Assembly: GCF_029784135.1 (NCBI RefSeq)
Contig: NC_073746.1
Span: 262,051,598 to 262,115,597, forward strand
Length of the DNA: 64,000 nt
From: Toxorhynchites rutilus septentrionalis
Lineage: Eukaryota; Arthropoda; Insecta; Diptera; Culicidae
Direction of reading: 5' to 3'
Under the pieces are notes generated by a model. That model saw only the letters and a program-made list of their open reading frames with translations, was not told the origin of the DNA and did not search any database. Made by a program: the position numbers and the translations under genes. Below are positions 21,452 through 32,461 of this stretch, piece after piece; within the stretch, counting starts at the first letter, position 1, and every line of letters starts with the position of its first letter.

Positions 21452-22680
21452 TACCAGAAAAACATTCATTGCACAAAAAGAGATAGTTGAAGTTTTCGTC
21501 CTTTCGAGTGCTCCAGAGTTTTTCACACGAGCTCGACAGACGCCGTCGTCGCTAGAGTCTGAATCCGTCGGCGACCCGATAAACTAGATCCACCCATGGC
21601 TGACGAGGGAGACAGGGCGGAGTGCTGCTGACATAACGATTACTATTGTCATCAGGCTCGGCGTTTTCAATTTCCACACACTAATATTAAACCCCCCTTC
21701 TACCTCCCAACGAGATCCGCTGATGCCGTTGATACTCTCTGCAACTGCACGGTTCCGTCCGACGATGGCCAGCCGAATTATCCGTTTGCTGGCAAGCGCC
21801 CAACGGATGTTTAATTTTAATCCTTTATTATCCGGAGTGGCTGTCCTCTTTCTGGATTCCTTACCCCCCTCCTTTTTCAGATATACATATTTTTTGGCAT
21901 TCTTCCTTTGCTTCCTACAACTGGAGGATTCACGATTGCTTTATATTATTAGGACACAACCTTTCTGCTCTCCTTCTCTCCGCTGATTTGACTTCGTCAC
22001 CCAGAAAGCACCACTTGGCAGAAAGGGCTCAAACTCGGCACACACTAATTTTGTGGGGCACATTCACTCACACTGACACTGACTCACTCATACAGCTTCG
22101 GAACTGGGGAAGGAAAATTCTTCGAAAATTGGATAATTTTCCTTTGATCCTCGCCTCAGCTCGCCTCTAACTAGTGGCTTCAATTCTCCAAACGCGTTTC
22201 AATCTTCTATCAATGGTCACGTTTACCGATTGCACTTGCAGGAAGAACACAAAAATGCACGCAGCAGAATCTGCAATCCTTTGGCAGATTTTATCCGATA
22301 CTTCCTAACACGGTTCTAGTGAATCGGCTGCGCCGTTTATTCGCTTTTTCCTGCAGGTTAGATCGTTCTGCAGAGTTTGGCAAATTTTCATGCGATTGTC
22401 CCAGTGAAAATCTAGTTTGTAGCCATGTCCCGTACTACTCGATCGCGATCCGTACCGGGCCGTGGAAGTACGACATCACGCGACTTGTCCGAATTTCTTA
22501 TTTCCAGCAGTTCTAGGTTACTCTTTTGAGGGCAGCAAAATTTTCTTCACTACACACTTCTGCAGGATCGACCGTTCCGAGTAAAATCAATTCTGCATTC
22601 TGTGATGTGTGCTGCTGCTGATACTGCTCCGTGTGTTCTGGTTTTCACTCCTGCTTATTTACTCGCGCTCTCCCATGGCC
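21452..22680 (-). other. Possible 5' untranslated exon and promoter of a host gene
   Basis: This stretch is less AT-rich than its neighbours and carries no repeat. Read on the minus strand it resembles insect 5' UTR sequence, with GTCAGTGTCAGTGTGAGTG around 22070. A candidate donor AAG|GTAAAT on the minus strand lies near 21447. No initiator codon with a long ORF is present, so a coding exon would have to lie further to the left. Short ORFs here (21723-21986, 22319-22516) show no motif. This is inference from composition and a single splice-like site. Confidence 0.25.
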
Positions 22681-22699
22681 TGACTGGGTTCGCTGCATG

Positions 22700-23700
22700 A
22701 AAAACGTGAATTTTTAAGGGACACGAGTGTTGGCGTGAGTAGGACCACCGTATACGGTTACCGTTTGCGCCGTTATTGCCAAGAGTGTGGTCTCTCCTCC
22801 GCGCGGATGTTCACACACATTCGGTGGCATATTATAGGTGGGAGCAAGTGGTTCGTCCTCGTGCTGGGCTGGTTGCCAGCCGGTGAATAGATGTGCTGTC
22901 CATTGGTCCAGAACACATTGCTGTATGCTTTCAAAAACTAAGGAATTTACCGAAGAATCTTGCGTTCACTAACCAGCATACGAGATTATCGTCATACTAT
23001 TGAATTCCATGCGATCCAGGAATATTCAACATTGGCACTATAACTTGGAACTCAGCTCCATGATAGATTATTCCATCCCGAATAGACACAATCCTTGTCA
23101 AACAGTAAACAATCTCATCTGGAACCACTGCTGTACCAAATCGCGTTGTCCTGTAGTCGGCGGAGAAAATATGCGGGTGAGCGCTGGATGTAGGTGAGTA
23201 ACAACGAACGACAGCTGAGTGGGAGCATACTCTTCGTCGCACTGCTGCTGCCTGGACCACGTTCACAGAGTGTAGGAGTTTTATTGTCAAACTCCTCATC
23301 GTGGGTGGGAGTAGGACAATCGCGAAGCCAATGTTAAACATTGCTGTTTCCATTGATTGTCGTCATCCCGTCAGGACGCCTTCATAGACAGTTGGGTGTT
23401 AGAGACGAGATAAAATGTCAATGTGCCATTAAATCACACATTTTACTATCGCTACTGTTGCATAGTACTGATAATTATAATTCATCGCGGGTCTGTAATC
23501 CTTCGAATCATACATCAGGGGAAATGTGTATAATACGTTATTGGAGGACAAAATGAGTCATTTGATCTTGTAGGAAACTAGAAACAATGAAAATGAAAAA
23601 AGTGGGTAATGGGAATTGGTTATGACAGCATCCTACGATCCTACTATACAAGTTAGGCAGTTGTAATATGCTTTGAAAAATAATAAGAGAAGACTGCATA
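22700..23700. other. Low-copy-looking DNA, no gene recognised
   Basis: Moderately GC-balanced DNA next to the possible exon. The ORF 22997-23353 on the minus strand has no recognisable domain. Confidence 0.3.
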
Positions 23701-23703
23701 CTT

Positions 23704-25490
23704 TTTTTTTTATTAATTCGTTTATTTTTACAGGCTCAGTTATATAAATTTTAAAGAGCCGAATTCTTAACTATATTTTTATAACTATATATAAACAATT
23801 TCCTAATTCTATGGTTAGTAAGGTAGAAAACCGATTACTCGCGGTTGATTTGAGTTTAGAAGGGTGACATTTTTGGATGGGGTATAAGGAGATTAAAAAA
23901 ATGTTGATGATAAAACTCAATTCTTAAATCTATTCGTATATCTATAGTGTATTTACATTTCAACTTATTCCACTGTTTATAGCAAGGGGACCAATTACTC
24001 ACAAAAGAAGAAAAGGAGATTATAAGGGGTTGTGTTCCTCCGGCGAACAACGTGCTCGATGACGTGATAACCTTGGCTACAAACGCAGATATTGCTGCTG
24101 TCAAGATTGAAACGGAAGAGTAGTGCATCTAACGAACAGTAATAGGACATGAGTCGGGAGAAGGTGCGAATAAAATCCCGACTCAAATCCAAACTTTTGA
24201 ACCATGGTTTGAGGCTAACCTTAAGGATAATCGAGTGGAACCATCGGCCCAATTCATCTTCGTTCCACTTGCGCTGCCAGTTAGCGATAATATTTTTGCG
24301 GACTAAAGAATAAAATTCATTGAAGACGATTTGACGCTGATAAATATCGCCTTCAATTGCACCTACCTTTGCTAATGATTCAGCCCTCTCATTACCCGGA
24401 TTTGAGCAATGTAGAGGGACCCAGACAAAGGTAATGACATAACAGCGTCTGGATAAAGCACTCAAAATTTCTCGTATTCTCTCAAGGAAGTACGGCGAGT
24501 GTTTTTCCGGCCTCACTGAACGGATAGTTTTGACAGAGCTAAGACTATCCGTTATAATGTTATAGTGTTCAACAGGTCGTGAGGCGACGCTGTCCAGCGC
24601 CCAGTATATCGCTGCCAATTCAGCAATATATACTGAGCAAGGATACTGAAGACTGTGTGAGGTGCTAAAAAATTCGTTGAACACTCCAAATCCTGTGTAC
24701 TCATTCATAGAAAACCCATCAGTAAAGTACATATTTACACAATTGATATCCCCATACTTTGCATCGAAGATCGTTGGAACGATCCTCGATCGAAGATAAT
24801 CTGATATTCCATGGATATCTTGCTTCATGGACAGATCAAAATGCACAGAGGAATTGATGTAGTCAGGAAAATAAACACGGTTGGGAATATATCAACCTGT
24901 ATGGAGATGAACTCATGATATGAACTCATGAGTTCATGAAAATTTAGCTCGATCAACTGCTCAAAATTTTCATTCACCAATGGGTTCATAACCTCACACC
25001 GAATGAGGAACCGAACGGATAATAAATTGAAGCGATCTTTTAGTGTGAGTACGCCTGCCAAAAACTCGACACTCGTGGTATGCGTTGAGGGCATACATCC
25101 CAACGCAATACGGAGACAAAGATACTTGAATGACATAGTATGAGTGATCGGTTTACCCAAAAGTTGAATATTTGGTTTTGCTGGTCTATGCTTCCTAGAA
25201 ACAAACACCATCTCTGTTTTCTCCGTGGAGAATTCGATCCCTAGGCCAATGACCCAGATTGAAAAATTGTTCAAAGTATCTTGTAAGGGTTCTTGTAGGT
25301 CGGATTCGTTTGATCCTACGACAGACACCACTCCATCATCTGCAAGTTGTCTTAGGTTGCAATTTTGTGTAAGGCAATTGTCGATGTCGCTTACATAGAA
25401 GCTGTACAAAAGGGGGCTTAAACATGAGCCCTGGAGGAGGCCCATGTAAGAGAACCTACTTACTGCCGAATCTTCGTGAGAAAAGTTTCG
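23704..25490 (-). mobile_element. 5'-truncated I-like LINE (copy 2)
   Basis: The 3' end on the minus strand is an A tail (T run at 23702-23710) preceded by the hairpin GGCTC (23733-23737) / GAGCC (23756-23760). It is the same as in the copy at 1744-4294. Homology ends near 25490, just before the FSHEDSAVSR segment. No target duplication could be found. Confidence 0.85.
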
Positions 25491-25523
25491 TGGCTTTGAC
25501 TCTGGAAAAATATGCCACTCCAA
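23995..25523 (-). pseudogene. LINE ORF2 fragment: end of RT plus RNase H (copy 2)
   Basis: Two overlapping minus-strand frames, 25523-24825 then 24846-23995, make up the fragment. The first has YMGLLQGSCLSPLLYSFYVS, RQLADDGVVSVVG and the thumb region (STEKTEMVFVSRKH) that copy 1 lacks. The second has RNase H motifs YFTDGFS, AELAAIYWALD, IITDSLSS and NPGNERAESLAK. The last acidic position is E where D is expected. A frameshift near 24830 and the missing N-terminal half make it non-functional. It is useful as a reference for repairing the reading of copy 1. Confidence 0.88.
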
Positions 25524-25529
25524 CTAAAC

Positions 25530-26133
25530 CAAGCCTCATTATGCGGAACGTTATGTTTTTCTTACTAGGTTTTTGAATGCATGAGAAAGTTTAAATTGAG
25601 ACTCTAGGTAAATAAGCCAAGCATATTTCAAACATGTACCTACAATATCAAAAATGATTTGAACAAATTCTGACGAAAAAAAAACGCATAAATATATCTC
25701 GTTTAGCTTGATATGTGCGAATGACCACTTTGCCCCTACTAGGTGACCACTTTACCTCTAAGCAAGAAAAATGTTCGATTTTTCACCTTTTTTTTTCTAA
25801 TGATGAAAAATTTACCATTTTCAATTTTTATAGTAAAAGCCGAATGCTATCTTGAACAACAATGAGTTGAACTATAACATTCTTCGAGAAACGAGAATTG
25901 AATCGGCATGCGAACGCTGGAAATGGCCATATTTCTTAGGGTGACCACTATGCCCCCACTTCCTCTACTAGGATTTTTTTTTTCAAAACATCAACAAAAC
26001 AATTGAAGATTTTACAAACATCTTTAGTTTGGGCGTTTTGAAAAACTTGTGTCATGGTAAACTAATTTTCGTGTATATAGGTGTAGTTGTTATATTCATT
26101 TTGAAGTCAAGAAAGTTAAGACAGTCAAGATGG
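25530..26133. other. Intergenic DNA, nothing firm
   Basis: TGACCACTTTGCCCCTACTA near 25725 is partly repeated in the same orientation near 25940. No terminal inverted repeat could be paired. Confidence 0.35.
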
Positions 26134-26147
26134 GCCTGATTCTCGAA

Positions 26148-26420
26148 ATTGAATGGCGTTAACGTTCCCATGGAACTTTTGCCGTCTCAACGTATGCATT
26201 AACTAGCGTCATTTATTAATACTTAGTTGAGATTTCTTAAGCCAAATAACACGCCTTGAATGTATTCCGAGGGGCAAGCTCTAGAATACGCGCGACCACA
26301 GTGCAAGTCGAAGGATATTTCTTTGACGAAAAATCCCCCGGCCAGAACGGGAATCGAACCCGAACACCCGGCATGATAATGTGAGACGCTAACCACTCGG
26401 CCACGGATGCACCAATTCTC
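26148..26420 (-). mobile_element. tRNA-derived SINE inserted in a MITE terminus
   Basis: On the minus strand the head has a clean box A (TGGCCGAGTGG, about 26392-26402) and box B (GGTTCGATTCC, about 26345-26355), in the order of a tRNA gene. A body of about 200 bp follows. GCCTGATTCTCGAA is present on both sides (26134-26147 and 26421-26434). That is a 14-bp target duplication taken from the MITE terminus that starts at 26421. Confidence 0.85.
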
Positions 26421-26761
26421 GCCTGATTCTCGAATATATTTCAAATACACTTCACGGTGGATGTCAACGGTACGGTGTCAACATTTGGATACGAGATTAG
26501 TTTCCCACTAAACTTATCATTATAATATGAAATTATCTTCAGATGAAATTTTTGTATGAGATTATTATATCACATGAAGAAAAAAAGTTTTCCACTCATA
26601 TTGAATACCAGTTTGATACGAAGAAGTTAATTTTTCATTAATGATTTTTTATTTGAAAAGTGCTCATTCTGCCTGAGACTCATTATTGTCTTCGACACTT
26701 CACTAACTCGTCAAACGTAGTTCAATGGCGTGCTACCATGATGTGTATTCGAGAATCAGGC
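26421..26761. mobile_element. MITE with 16-bp perfect inverted repeats
   Basis: GCCTGATTCTCGAATA (26421-26436) and TATTCGAGAATCAGGC (26746-26761) are exact inverses. Length is 341 bp with no ORF. Its left end received the SINE insertion. Superfamily not assigned. Confidence 0.8.
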
Positions 26762-27660
26762 TCGATATATCCAATTCATCTTGAAGGGTGGGGCGGGGGG
26801 TGTATTTTATACACTTCTTCTATATATTAGGGGGCCCATTCGGCTGCCATTTGCCGCTGCGTAAAAAAAATAAATGAATCTGGGGAAGTGCCACTTTCGA
26901 CCGACATGGCTGTGCGTTTTTCGGATTGTGTATGATTCTCATCCACAACATTTTGGCAGCTCGTGCGGCGAATTCCGAATGTCTAGAAAATAATTGGCTG
27001 TAAATTATGGTGAGGGATATCGGGGTTGGAGTACACCACCGAACGTAGCAACAAGAAGACTATTATAATTATATCTCTGATTTTCCCCAAAGTATGAAAG
27101 GGTGAATATGTGAATATTTTCGATTTGTGCCAGCTTTTCTGTGCCCCCATTCTTCAGCTCTTCTATAGTTTGAGTGACGTTAGTACAACACAGACAATAC
27201 ATCTTACAACATGGCTGTAGACCTACCGTTGTAGCATCTCGACGTGTCGTCTCGTCACGTCGCGACTCTTCTTAACAGAAAATAATTATGCTTTTCTTAA
27301 AACCCCACCCGCTACAAGTTAAGGATGCATTGGTTTCTCTACAGGCTTGGGTAAAATAACTCAAATACACTATGTTCATTAACTACAGAGCTACCTAAAT
27401 TTTGTGGTTCCAGAGAGCTCGGGTGAAATGCTATACAATATGGTGACTATGTTCGTTTATACGACTAGTTTCATCAACCTTATTGTTTTTTTAGGCGCGA
27501 AACATTGAAAAAACAAAATGTCACTTCAGTACAAAATTTATATCAACTTTACAAAAAAATTAGAGTTTAGAGTGTGTGGTCGTCCTTTGTTCTGAATCAG
27601 TTCAATCAACTTGCGGCATGATCGCAATTTCGTTCCAGGCAGAGAAATCGTCGTTCAAAA
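26762..27660. other. Intergenic DNA, nothing recognised
   Basis: No ORF with a motif. CGACGTGTCGTCTCGTCACG near 27240 is a short CpG-rich patch. Confidence 0.35.
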
Positions 27661-27696
27661 AATAAGTTTCAGTGCTTCAGAAATCGCGGAAAAATA

Positions 27697-28347
27697 AAGT
27701 TAGGACAAAAAACAAGGTGATTTTCGTAATCTACGTTTTATTTTCTATTTTTCTACATAATCGCCGTAACGTTCGAGGCATTTTTCATAGCGTGGCACGA
27801 GTTTTTATAGTCCGAGCGCGAAGTGCGTAGCGTCCAACTTTTTGAAGTACGATGTAACTGCGTCACGAATTTCTTCAGTGTTATCGAATCGTTGACCGCC
27901 GAACGCCTGTTTCATCGCCGTACTACTGTAAAGTTTTGGACCGATTAAGAACCGCGATTAAGAACAAAAGGCCACGTTTATTGATGAAAGGAGTTTCCCT
28001 CATCCACGATAATGTGCTGCCCCATTCTGTTAGCGTAACTCAAGAGCAATTGAAAAAAATTGACTGTGTTTGAGCATCCTCCTTACTCCCCAGACCTCGC
28101 CCCTAACGACTATCACTTATTCCCGGTGATGAAACAGGCGTTCGGCGGTCAACGATTCGATAACACTGAAGAAATTCGTGACGCAGTTACATCGTACTCC
28201 AAATAGTTGGACGCTATGCACTTCGCGCTCGGAATAGAAAAACTCGTGCCACGCTGTGAAAAATGCCTCGAACGTTACGACGATTATGTAGAAAAATAGA
28301 AAATAAAACGTAGATTACGAAAATCACTTCGTTTTTTGTCCTAACTT
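27697..28347. mobile_element. Mirrored (fold-back) mariner: two 3' ends in opposite orientation
   Basis: AAGTTAGGACAAAAAAC at 27697 and its inverse ending at 28347 are flanked by TA (27695-27696, 28348-28349). The arms extend about 228 bp each (27697-27926 and about 28120-28347). They are copies of the same mariner 3' portion. The unique centre holds the middle of the C-terminal half: IHDNVLPHS and, in another frame, HPPYSPDLAPNDYHLF. The right arm continues with MKQAFGGQRFDNTEEIRDAV and LERYDDYVEK-stop. The 5' half of the gene is absent, replaced by the inverted 3' end. Confidence 0.88.
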
Positions 28348-28349
28348 TA

Positions 28350-29652
28350 CAAGGTTTTCTATTTCGGGCTTCCGAAAGTATACAGCCCTGCGCTGACAAC
28401 CGTTTGACATAGCTGTCAACCAAAGCGTTATATCGTTAGTTGAATGTCTGCCATTTTACAATATGGATCGTTTTAGCATCGCACAACGTGTTAATTTTGT
28501 TAAATTATACTATAAAAATGATGAAAAACTGACAAATGTTTTTCGAGCATTACGGACGGATTTTGGTCGTCATGGACGGCCTACAGAGCACACAATCGCT
28601 AATGTAGTGCGTAAATTCGAACAAACTGGATCCGTAGTGGATATTGTGAAACCTGTGCATCATCGTAATGTACGTTCGGCCGAAAATATTGCTGCTGTTG
28701 CTGCCTGTGTGGAGGACGACCCGAATGTTTCGATTCCACGGCGTGCTCAGCAATTGGGCTTGTCAAACACATCATTGTGGCGAATTTTGCATTTGGACTT
28801 GCACCAACATCCATATAAAGTCCAACTGGTACAACAATTAGAGCGTGTTGTCCATGGAATGCGTCGGGCATACGTCGATTGGGTGAACGAACAACAGCAG
28901 CAAAATGCTGAATTTTCGCATCAAATTTTCTTCAGCGATGAGGCACATTTCAAGCTCGGTGGCTATGTGAACACCCAAAATTTCCGTATATGGGGCTCAG
29001 AAAATCCAAACGTGATTGTTGAGAGGCCATTGCATCCGTCAAAAGTCACTGTTTGGTGCGCATTATGGTCTGGTGGAGTCATCGGGCCGTATTTCTTTGA
29101 AAATGAGGACGGCGAGACGGTAACTGTGAATGGTGAGCGCTATGGCCGCATGTTAACCGATTTTTTTTGCCACAAATTGAAGATATGGATACGGATGACA
29201 TGTGGTTTCAGCAGGACGGCGCCACGTGCCACACAACACGACCGAACATGGCCATATTGCGAACGAAATTTGAGGGACGCATAATTTCGCGTTTTGGTGA
29301 TGCCAATTGGCCGTCCAGATCATGCGATTTGAACCCGCTAGACTTTCTTTTGTGGGGTTATGCGAAAGACCGTGTCTATGCCAACTCTCCGCAAACTCTT
29401 GAACATTTGAAAGACAACATTCGTGAAGTTATGACCGAGATACCGCCCCATATGTGCAGAAAAGTCATCGAAGATTACCTGTTCCGGATCAAGGTGTGCG
29501 AGGAAGCCCTAGGTGGACTTTTGAATGATGTTGTATTTCACACATAATGGCATAAACCAAACTTTAATTTGAAATAAAAGTTTCATCGAAATTCGAATTC
29601 TAAGTGTGTTTTATTTCAATTTACTTTCGGAATTTAAAGTTGGAAAACCCTG
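28350..29652 (+). mobile_element. DD41D mariner-type transposon
   Basis: Termini CAAGGTTTTCTA (28350) and TGGAAAACCCTG (ending 29652) are imperfect inverted repeats, extended by TTCCGAAAGTA inside both ends. TA flanks are at 28348-28349 and 29653-29654. The left TA is also the right TA of the mirrored mariner, so the two elements abut exactly. Length is 1303 bp. Confidence 0.88.
28463..29547 (+). pseudogene. DD41D transposase with a single frameshift
   Basis: It starts MDRFSIAQRVNFVKLYY at 28463. HTH region: GRPTEHTIANVVRKFEQTGS, then ARRAQQLGLS-like IPRRAQQLGLSNTSLWRIL. Catalytic positions: D in IFFSDEAHFKLGGYVN, D in WFQQDGATCHTT, and D in CDLNPLDFLLWGY, with 41 residues between the last two. 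Spacing of this kind is known from the rosa-type mariners of flies. The frame breaks at about 29168, where TDFF should continue WPQIEDMD; one G appears to be missing after a T run. The C-terminal part is open from 29167 to 29547. Apart from that one lesion the protein reads well. Confidence 0.9.
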
Positions 29653-29691
29653 TATTTTTCTGCGATTTCTGATTTACTGAAACTTATTCTA

Positions 29692-29985
29692 GTGGTCTAG
29701 TGGTAAGTGTGGCGCTGTTCGGGTATAAATTTCTATCGTCAAAGATCATTTTTCTGGCTTGCACTGATTCAGGAGAACTGTCTAGGGTGTGGTGGGATGA
29801 GCATGGTAAAGTGGGCATTGCCAGTTTTAAAAAAAGTCACAAAAACCCGGAAACATGATGCCGCTATAAGCGTTTTTGCCCAGTCCTGGTGGTACTCGGA
29901 AAGTAAAACATTAGTATCACGATGGTTCGCCTGCGAGATAGTGGGGTTGGCCACAGGCCTTGCAAGCCGCTCTATAAACAACAGG
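29692..29985 (+). other. tRNA-like box A and unassigned DNA
   Basis: TGGTCTAGTGG near 29698 is a good box A, but the expected box B is only vaguely seen (GTTCGGGTATAAATT near 29718). It may be a truncated SINE head. The ORF 29707-30009 has no recognised domain. Confidence 0.3.
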
Positions 29986-30100
29986 AAGTGGCTTATATCT
30001 GTGGTATAACCGCAAGGTTGACGTTGGACTGATGTTCAATCTGAATCAATTCTCAATGAATGCATGAATGAATATTTCGGGGAATTCGAAAACGAGAGTG
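29985..30100 (+). repeat. Dispersed repeat, copy b
   Basis: This copy pairs with 19404-19520: GCAAGGTTGACGT followed by AATCAATTCTCAATGAATG. Confidence 0.6.
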
Positions 30101-30615
30101 TTATGTTGGAGGCTCAAGATTTTAAGCCTCAATACCTTTTTGTCGACTGAACGAAAGGACAATAGATGTCCACGAGTTATATTCCTTGCAAGCAAACTAT
30201 TGATAGAGTGGAATGAAATGAAGTTTTAATTCTCTATAATTCAAGACGACAACAACAAATTATCACAAAAATCTATCAATATAAGTACCTGCTTGAAATT
30301 TCATCTCAGTCATGATTAATATGCGGGTGGTGCAAGCCACGGCTAGTCGGTCGCTTTACGTACAACGTCGTCGAACAACTTGTATTTAGCGAAGGCAAAA
30401 TCAGCAACAGAAGTAATCACGCAAAATTGAAAAATTAATTCCTCGCTTTTTTATGTTTGCCCTGTACATAGTACATACTACATTGCTTGTCACTTGTTCT
30501 CAAACAAAAATTACAAAACAGAATGTATTTGTTCGCAGTATTATATTTTAAACAGAAAACAATATAAACTCTTTCACTTTAACGCAATTGTAAGTTCTAA
30601 GCAGAACTGGCAGAT

Positions 30616-30790
30616 GTGGAGGCGATCTGGCGTAGTGGTAACATCCATACTTCTCACGCTAAAGGTACATTCTTCCAAAAAAATCGAAGTAAAGTGACGA
30701 ACCACGATTGTCCGTCGGTCGAACGTTTTCTTCGGCCCTTCTGTGCTCCCTCACAGTTCGAAACATACTGAATATGATTTTCGCCACTAG
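30616..30790 (+). mobile_element. tRNA-derived SINE, copy with a damaged box B
   Basis: GTGGAGGCGATCTGGCGTAG at 30616 includes box A TGGCGTAGTGG. The same head is found at 30974. The box B region is deleted (AAAGGTACATTCTTCC). Confidence 0.65.
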
Positions 30791-30973
30791 ACCATCGTTT
30801 AAATATGCATCTTGTTGGTTAATGGATCAAGAGGAGGTGTGACTGATTATGGAAATTTGGAAAACAAACTAGAGGCGAATGAACACTTTGAGTTTGAGCG
30901 ACTGAGCAATTATCGCTGGAAAATTATATGATATATGGATGCTTCACTTGCCAAATCTATGATCTCCACTGTG

Positions 30974-31090
30974 GAGGCGATCTGGCGTAGCGCTAACATC
31001 CGTACTTCTTACGCTCACGGTCACGAGTTCAATTCTCACTCCCGACATTCTTCCAAAAATGGATGTTAAAAGTAATGAGCCAGCCAATTG
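30974..31090 (+). mobile_element. tRNA-derived SINE, second copy
   Basis: It starts GTGGAGGCGATCTGGCGTAG. Box B is present as GAGTTCAATTCTC (near 31027), 35-40 bp after the box A region as in tRNA genes. It then reads CTCCCGACATTCTTCC as in the first copy. Confidence 0.7.
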
Positions 31091-31755
31091 TGTTGAAAGT
31101 TACCAAAATACAGTAATAAAAAATATATTAACTCCATTTTTTGAATATTTTTAAATTTTAATATCAAAGCACTTGATTAGCTGTACTGTACATATTCAAA
31201 AGAAATTTATTTAATAATAAGTATTAACACCACTAAATGACAAAATCTTTTTAGCCATTGAATAACAATTAATTTATGTTAGAAGCCAATCTGATTAACT
31301 CCATACTATAATGTATTTATATAATAATAGGGTAAATGATCTTGGTTTGTCCGATTTAGAGTGTTTCTACGCAACTAGTAAATGAAAATCGATGTTTCTT
31401 CATGAAAATTACATATAACCGATACGAGTTTGGATTTGTTGAAAAGTCCCAAGTCTCTAGTTACTGTCATCATATTGATCCATTCATAATTTAGACTCTC
31501 TTCAGAATTTACAACTTTATATTATAATGAAAAAAATCAGTAACAATGTTGGAATTGTATAGCCATATAGTTGAATGAAAATCAGGAATACGTGTTTCAA
31601 GTGATAAATATATGTATATATATATATATAATAAATAAAAAAATAAATAAATAAAATAATTTTTTTAATTTTAATTTTAATTTAATTTTAAATTTAAACC
31701 CGGCTTCGTGTCTTCTAATCTGATAGAGATTACACTAACGAGTTTGGGACCCAAA
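31091..31755. other. AT-rich DNA with simple repeats
   Basis: An (AT)n run at about 31608-31630 and AATAAA/TTAATTTTAATTT stretches to 31696. No gene. Confidence 0.6.
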
Positions 31756-32160
31756 TTATGTCCCTAATTTGAAGTCGCCACCAAACGTCGACACCATCCC
31801 ACTGTCATCGCGAATTACCAATTTACCATCATCTGACATATCGTGATGTCGATGATGAACTTTTACAGCAGAGTGATAGTTTGATTCTGGTGCTTTCTTG
31901 GTCGCCTTCCTAGTGGTACTATTGTTCCCTTCGGTGGATCCTATTTTGGCCTTGGGAGGAATCTTCAGTGAACCCGACACACCAATGCCGTTTTTGTGTG
32001 CACAAACAGGCTCTTGGTGACACCGTTCACCGTGCTTTCATTATGAACGAAGTTAGCTTCCCCACAACAACGATAAAATGCTCCAATCGCTGTACAATTA
32101 TAACTGAGTAGATTTCCGTGTGGATTTTCCCCAGGGAAGTCTGTGTTAGGGAAACACACA
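31756..32160 (-). pseudogene. Histone H1 pseudogene fragment
   Basis: On the minus strand GVTKSLFVHTKTALV (near 32020-31985) continues, after a 2-base insertion (TG duplication near 31982), as SGSLKIPPKAKIG. Together they match the end of the H1 winged-helix domain and the start of the tail (pattern AV..G.LVQTKG.GASGSFKL followed by a Lys/Ala/Pro-rich stretch). The tail continues with TTRKATKKAPES before drifting. Upstream, TAIGAFYRC..EANFV is a weak match to the AI..Y...Y.....L..F helix. H1 normally binds linker DNA in chromatin; this fragment is broken and truncated. The call rests on one local similarity read by eye. Confidence 0.5.
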
Positions 32161-32461
32161 GATTCCAGCGTATATTAACCGCTGCTCAATCATACCTAAA
32201 TGAATTTCCGAGCGGGCACCCTCTTATACACAGATTTGTGTATCTTCAATAGCCTGTTTTGAAGGCAATTGAATGCTGTTGAAATAAATTTTTGGACCAA
32301 TAAGTAACAAGCATATTACGCGTAGACATTTTATCGTTCGAATGAAGCGTCTATCATATCATTCAGTCCAGTTGTTTAGAAGCTATTAACGCTCAAAATT
32401 TTGTTGCTCTGGCGTAACGCTCTCGTTTTCGAAACTTCTACCTAACACCCAGTATAGAAAT
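32161..32461. other. Flank of the H1 fragment
   Basis: TATACACAGATTTGTGTATC near 32224 is a short inverted repeat. Nothing else is recognised. Confidence 0.3.

Larger units (their letters stand above)
27661..29688. repeat. Split palindrome holding two transposons at its centre
   Basis: The 34-36 bp at 27661-27696 (AATAAGTTTCAGT... CGCGGAAAAATA) are matched in reverse complement at 29653-29688 with few mismatches. Without the two inserted transposons these halves would join into one palindrome with TA exactly at its centre. That TA is the target site of both insertions. Confidence 0.85.

Noticed and set aside
25722..25972. TGACCACTTTGCCCC repeats as an element like the one at 1265-4977
   Set aside because: The copies are in direct, not inverted, orientation and no boundary could be found.
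26330..26415. Functional tRNA gene on the minus strand
   Set aside because: Boxes A and B are good, but a SINE body and a 14-bp target duplication follow; it is a tRNA-derived element.
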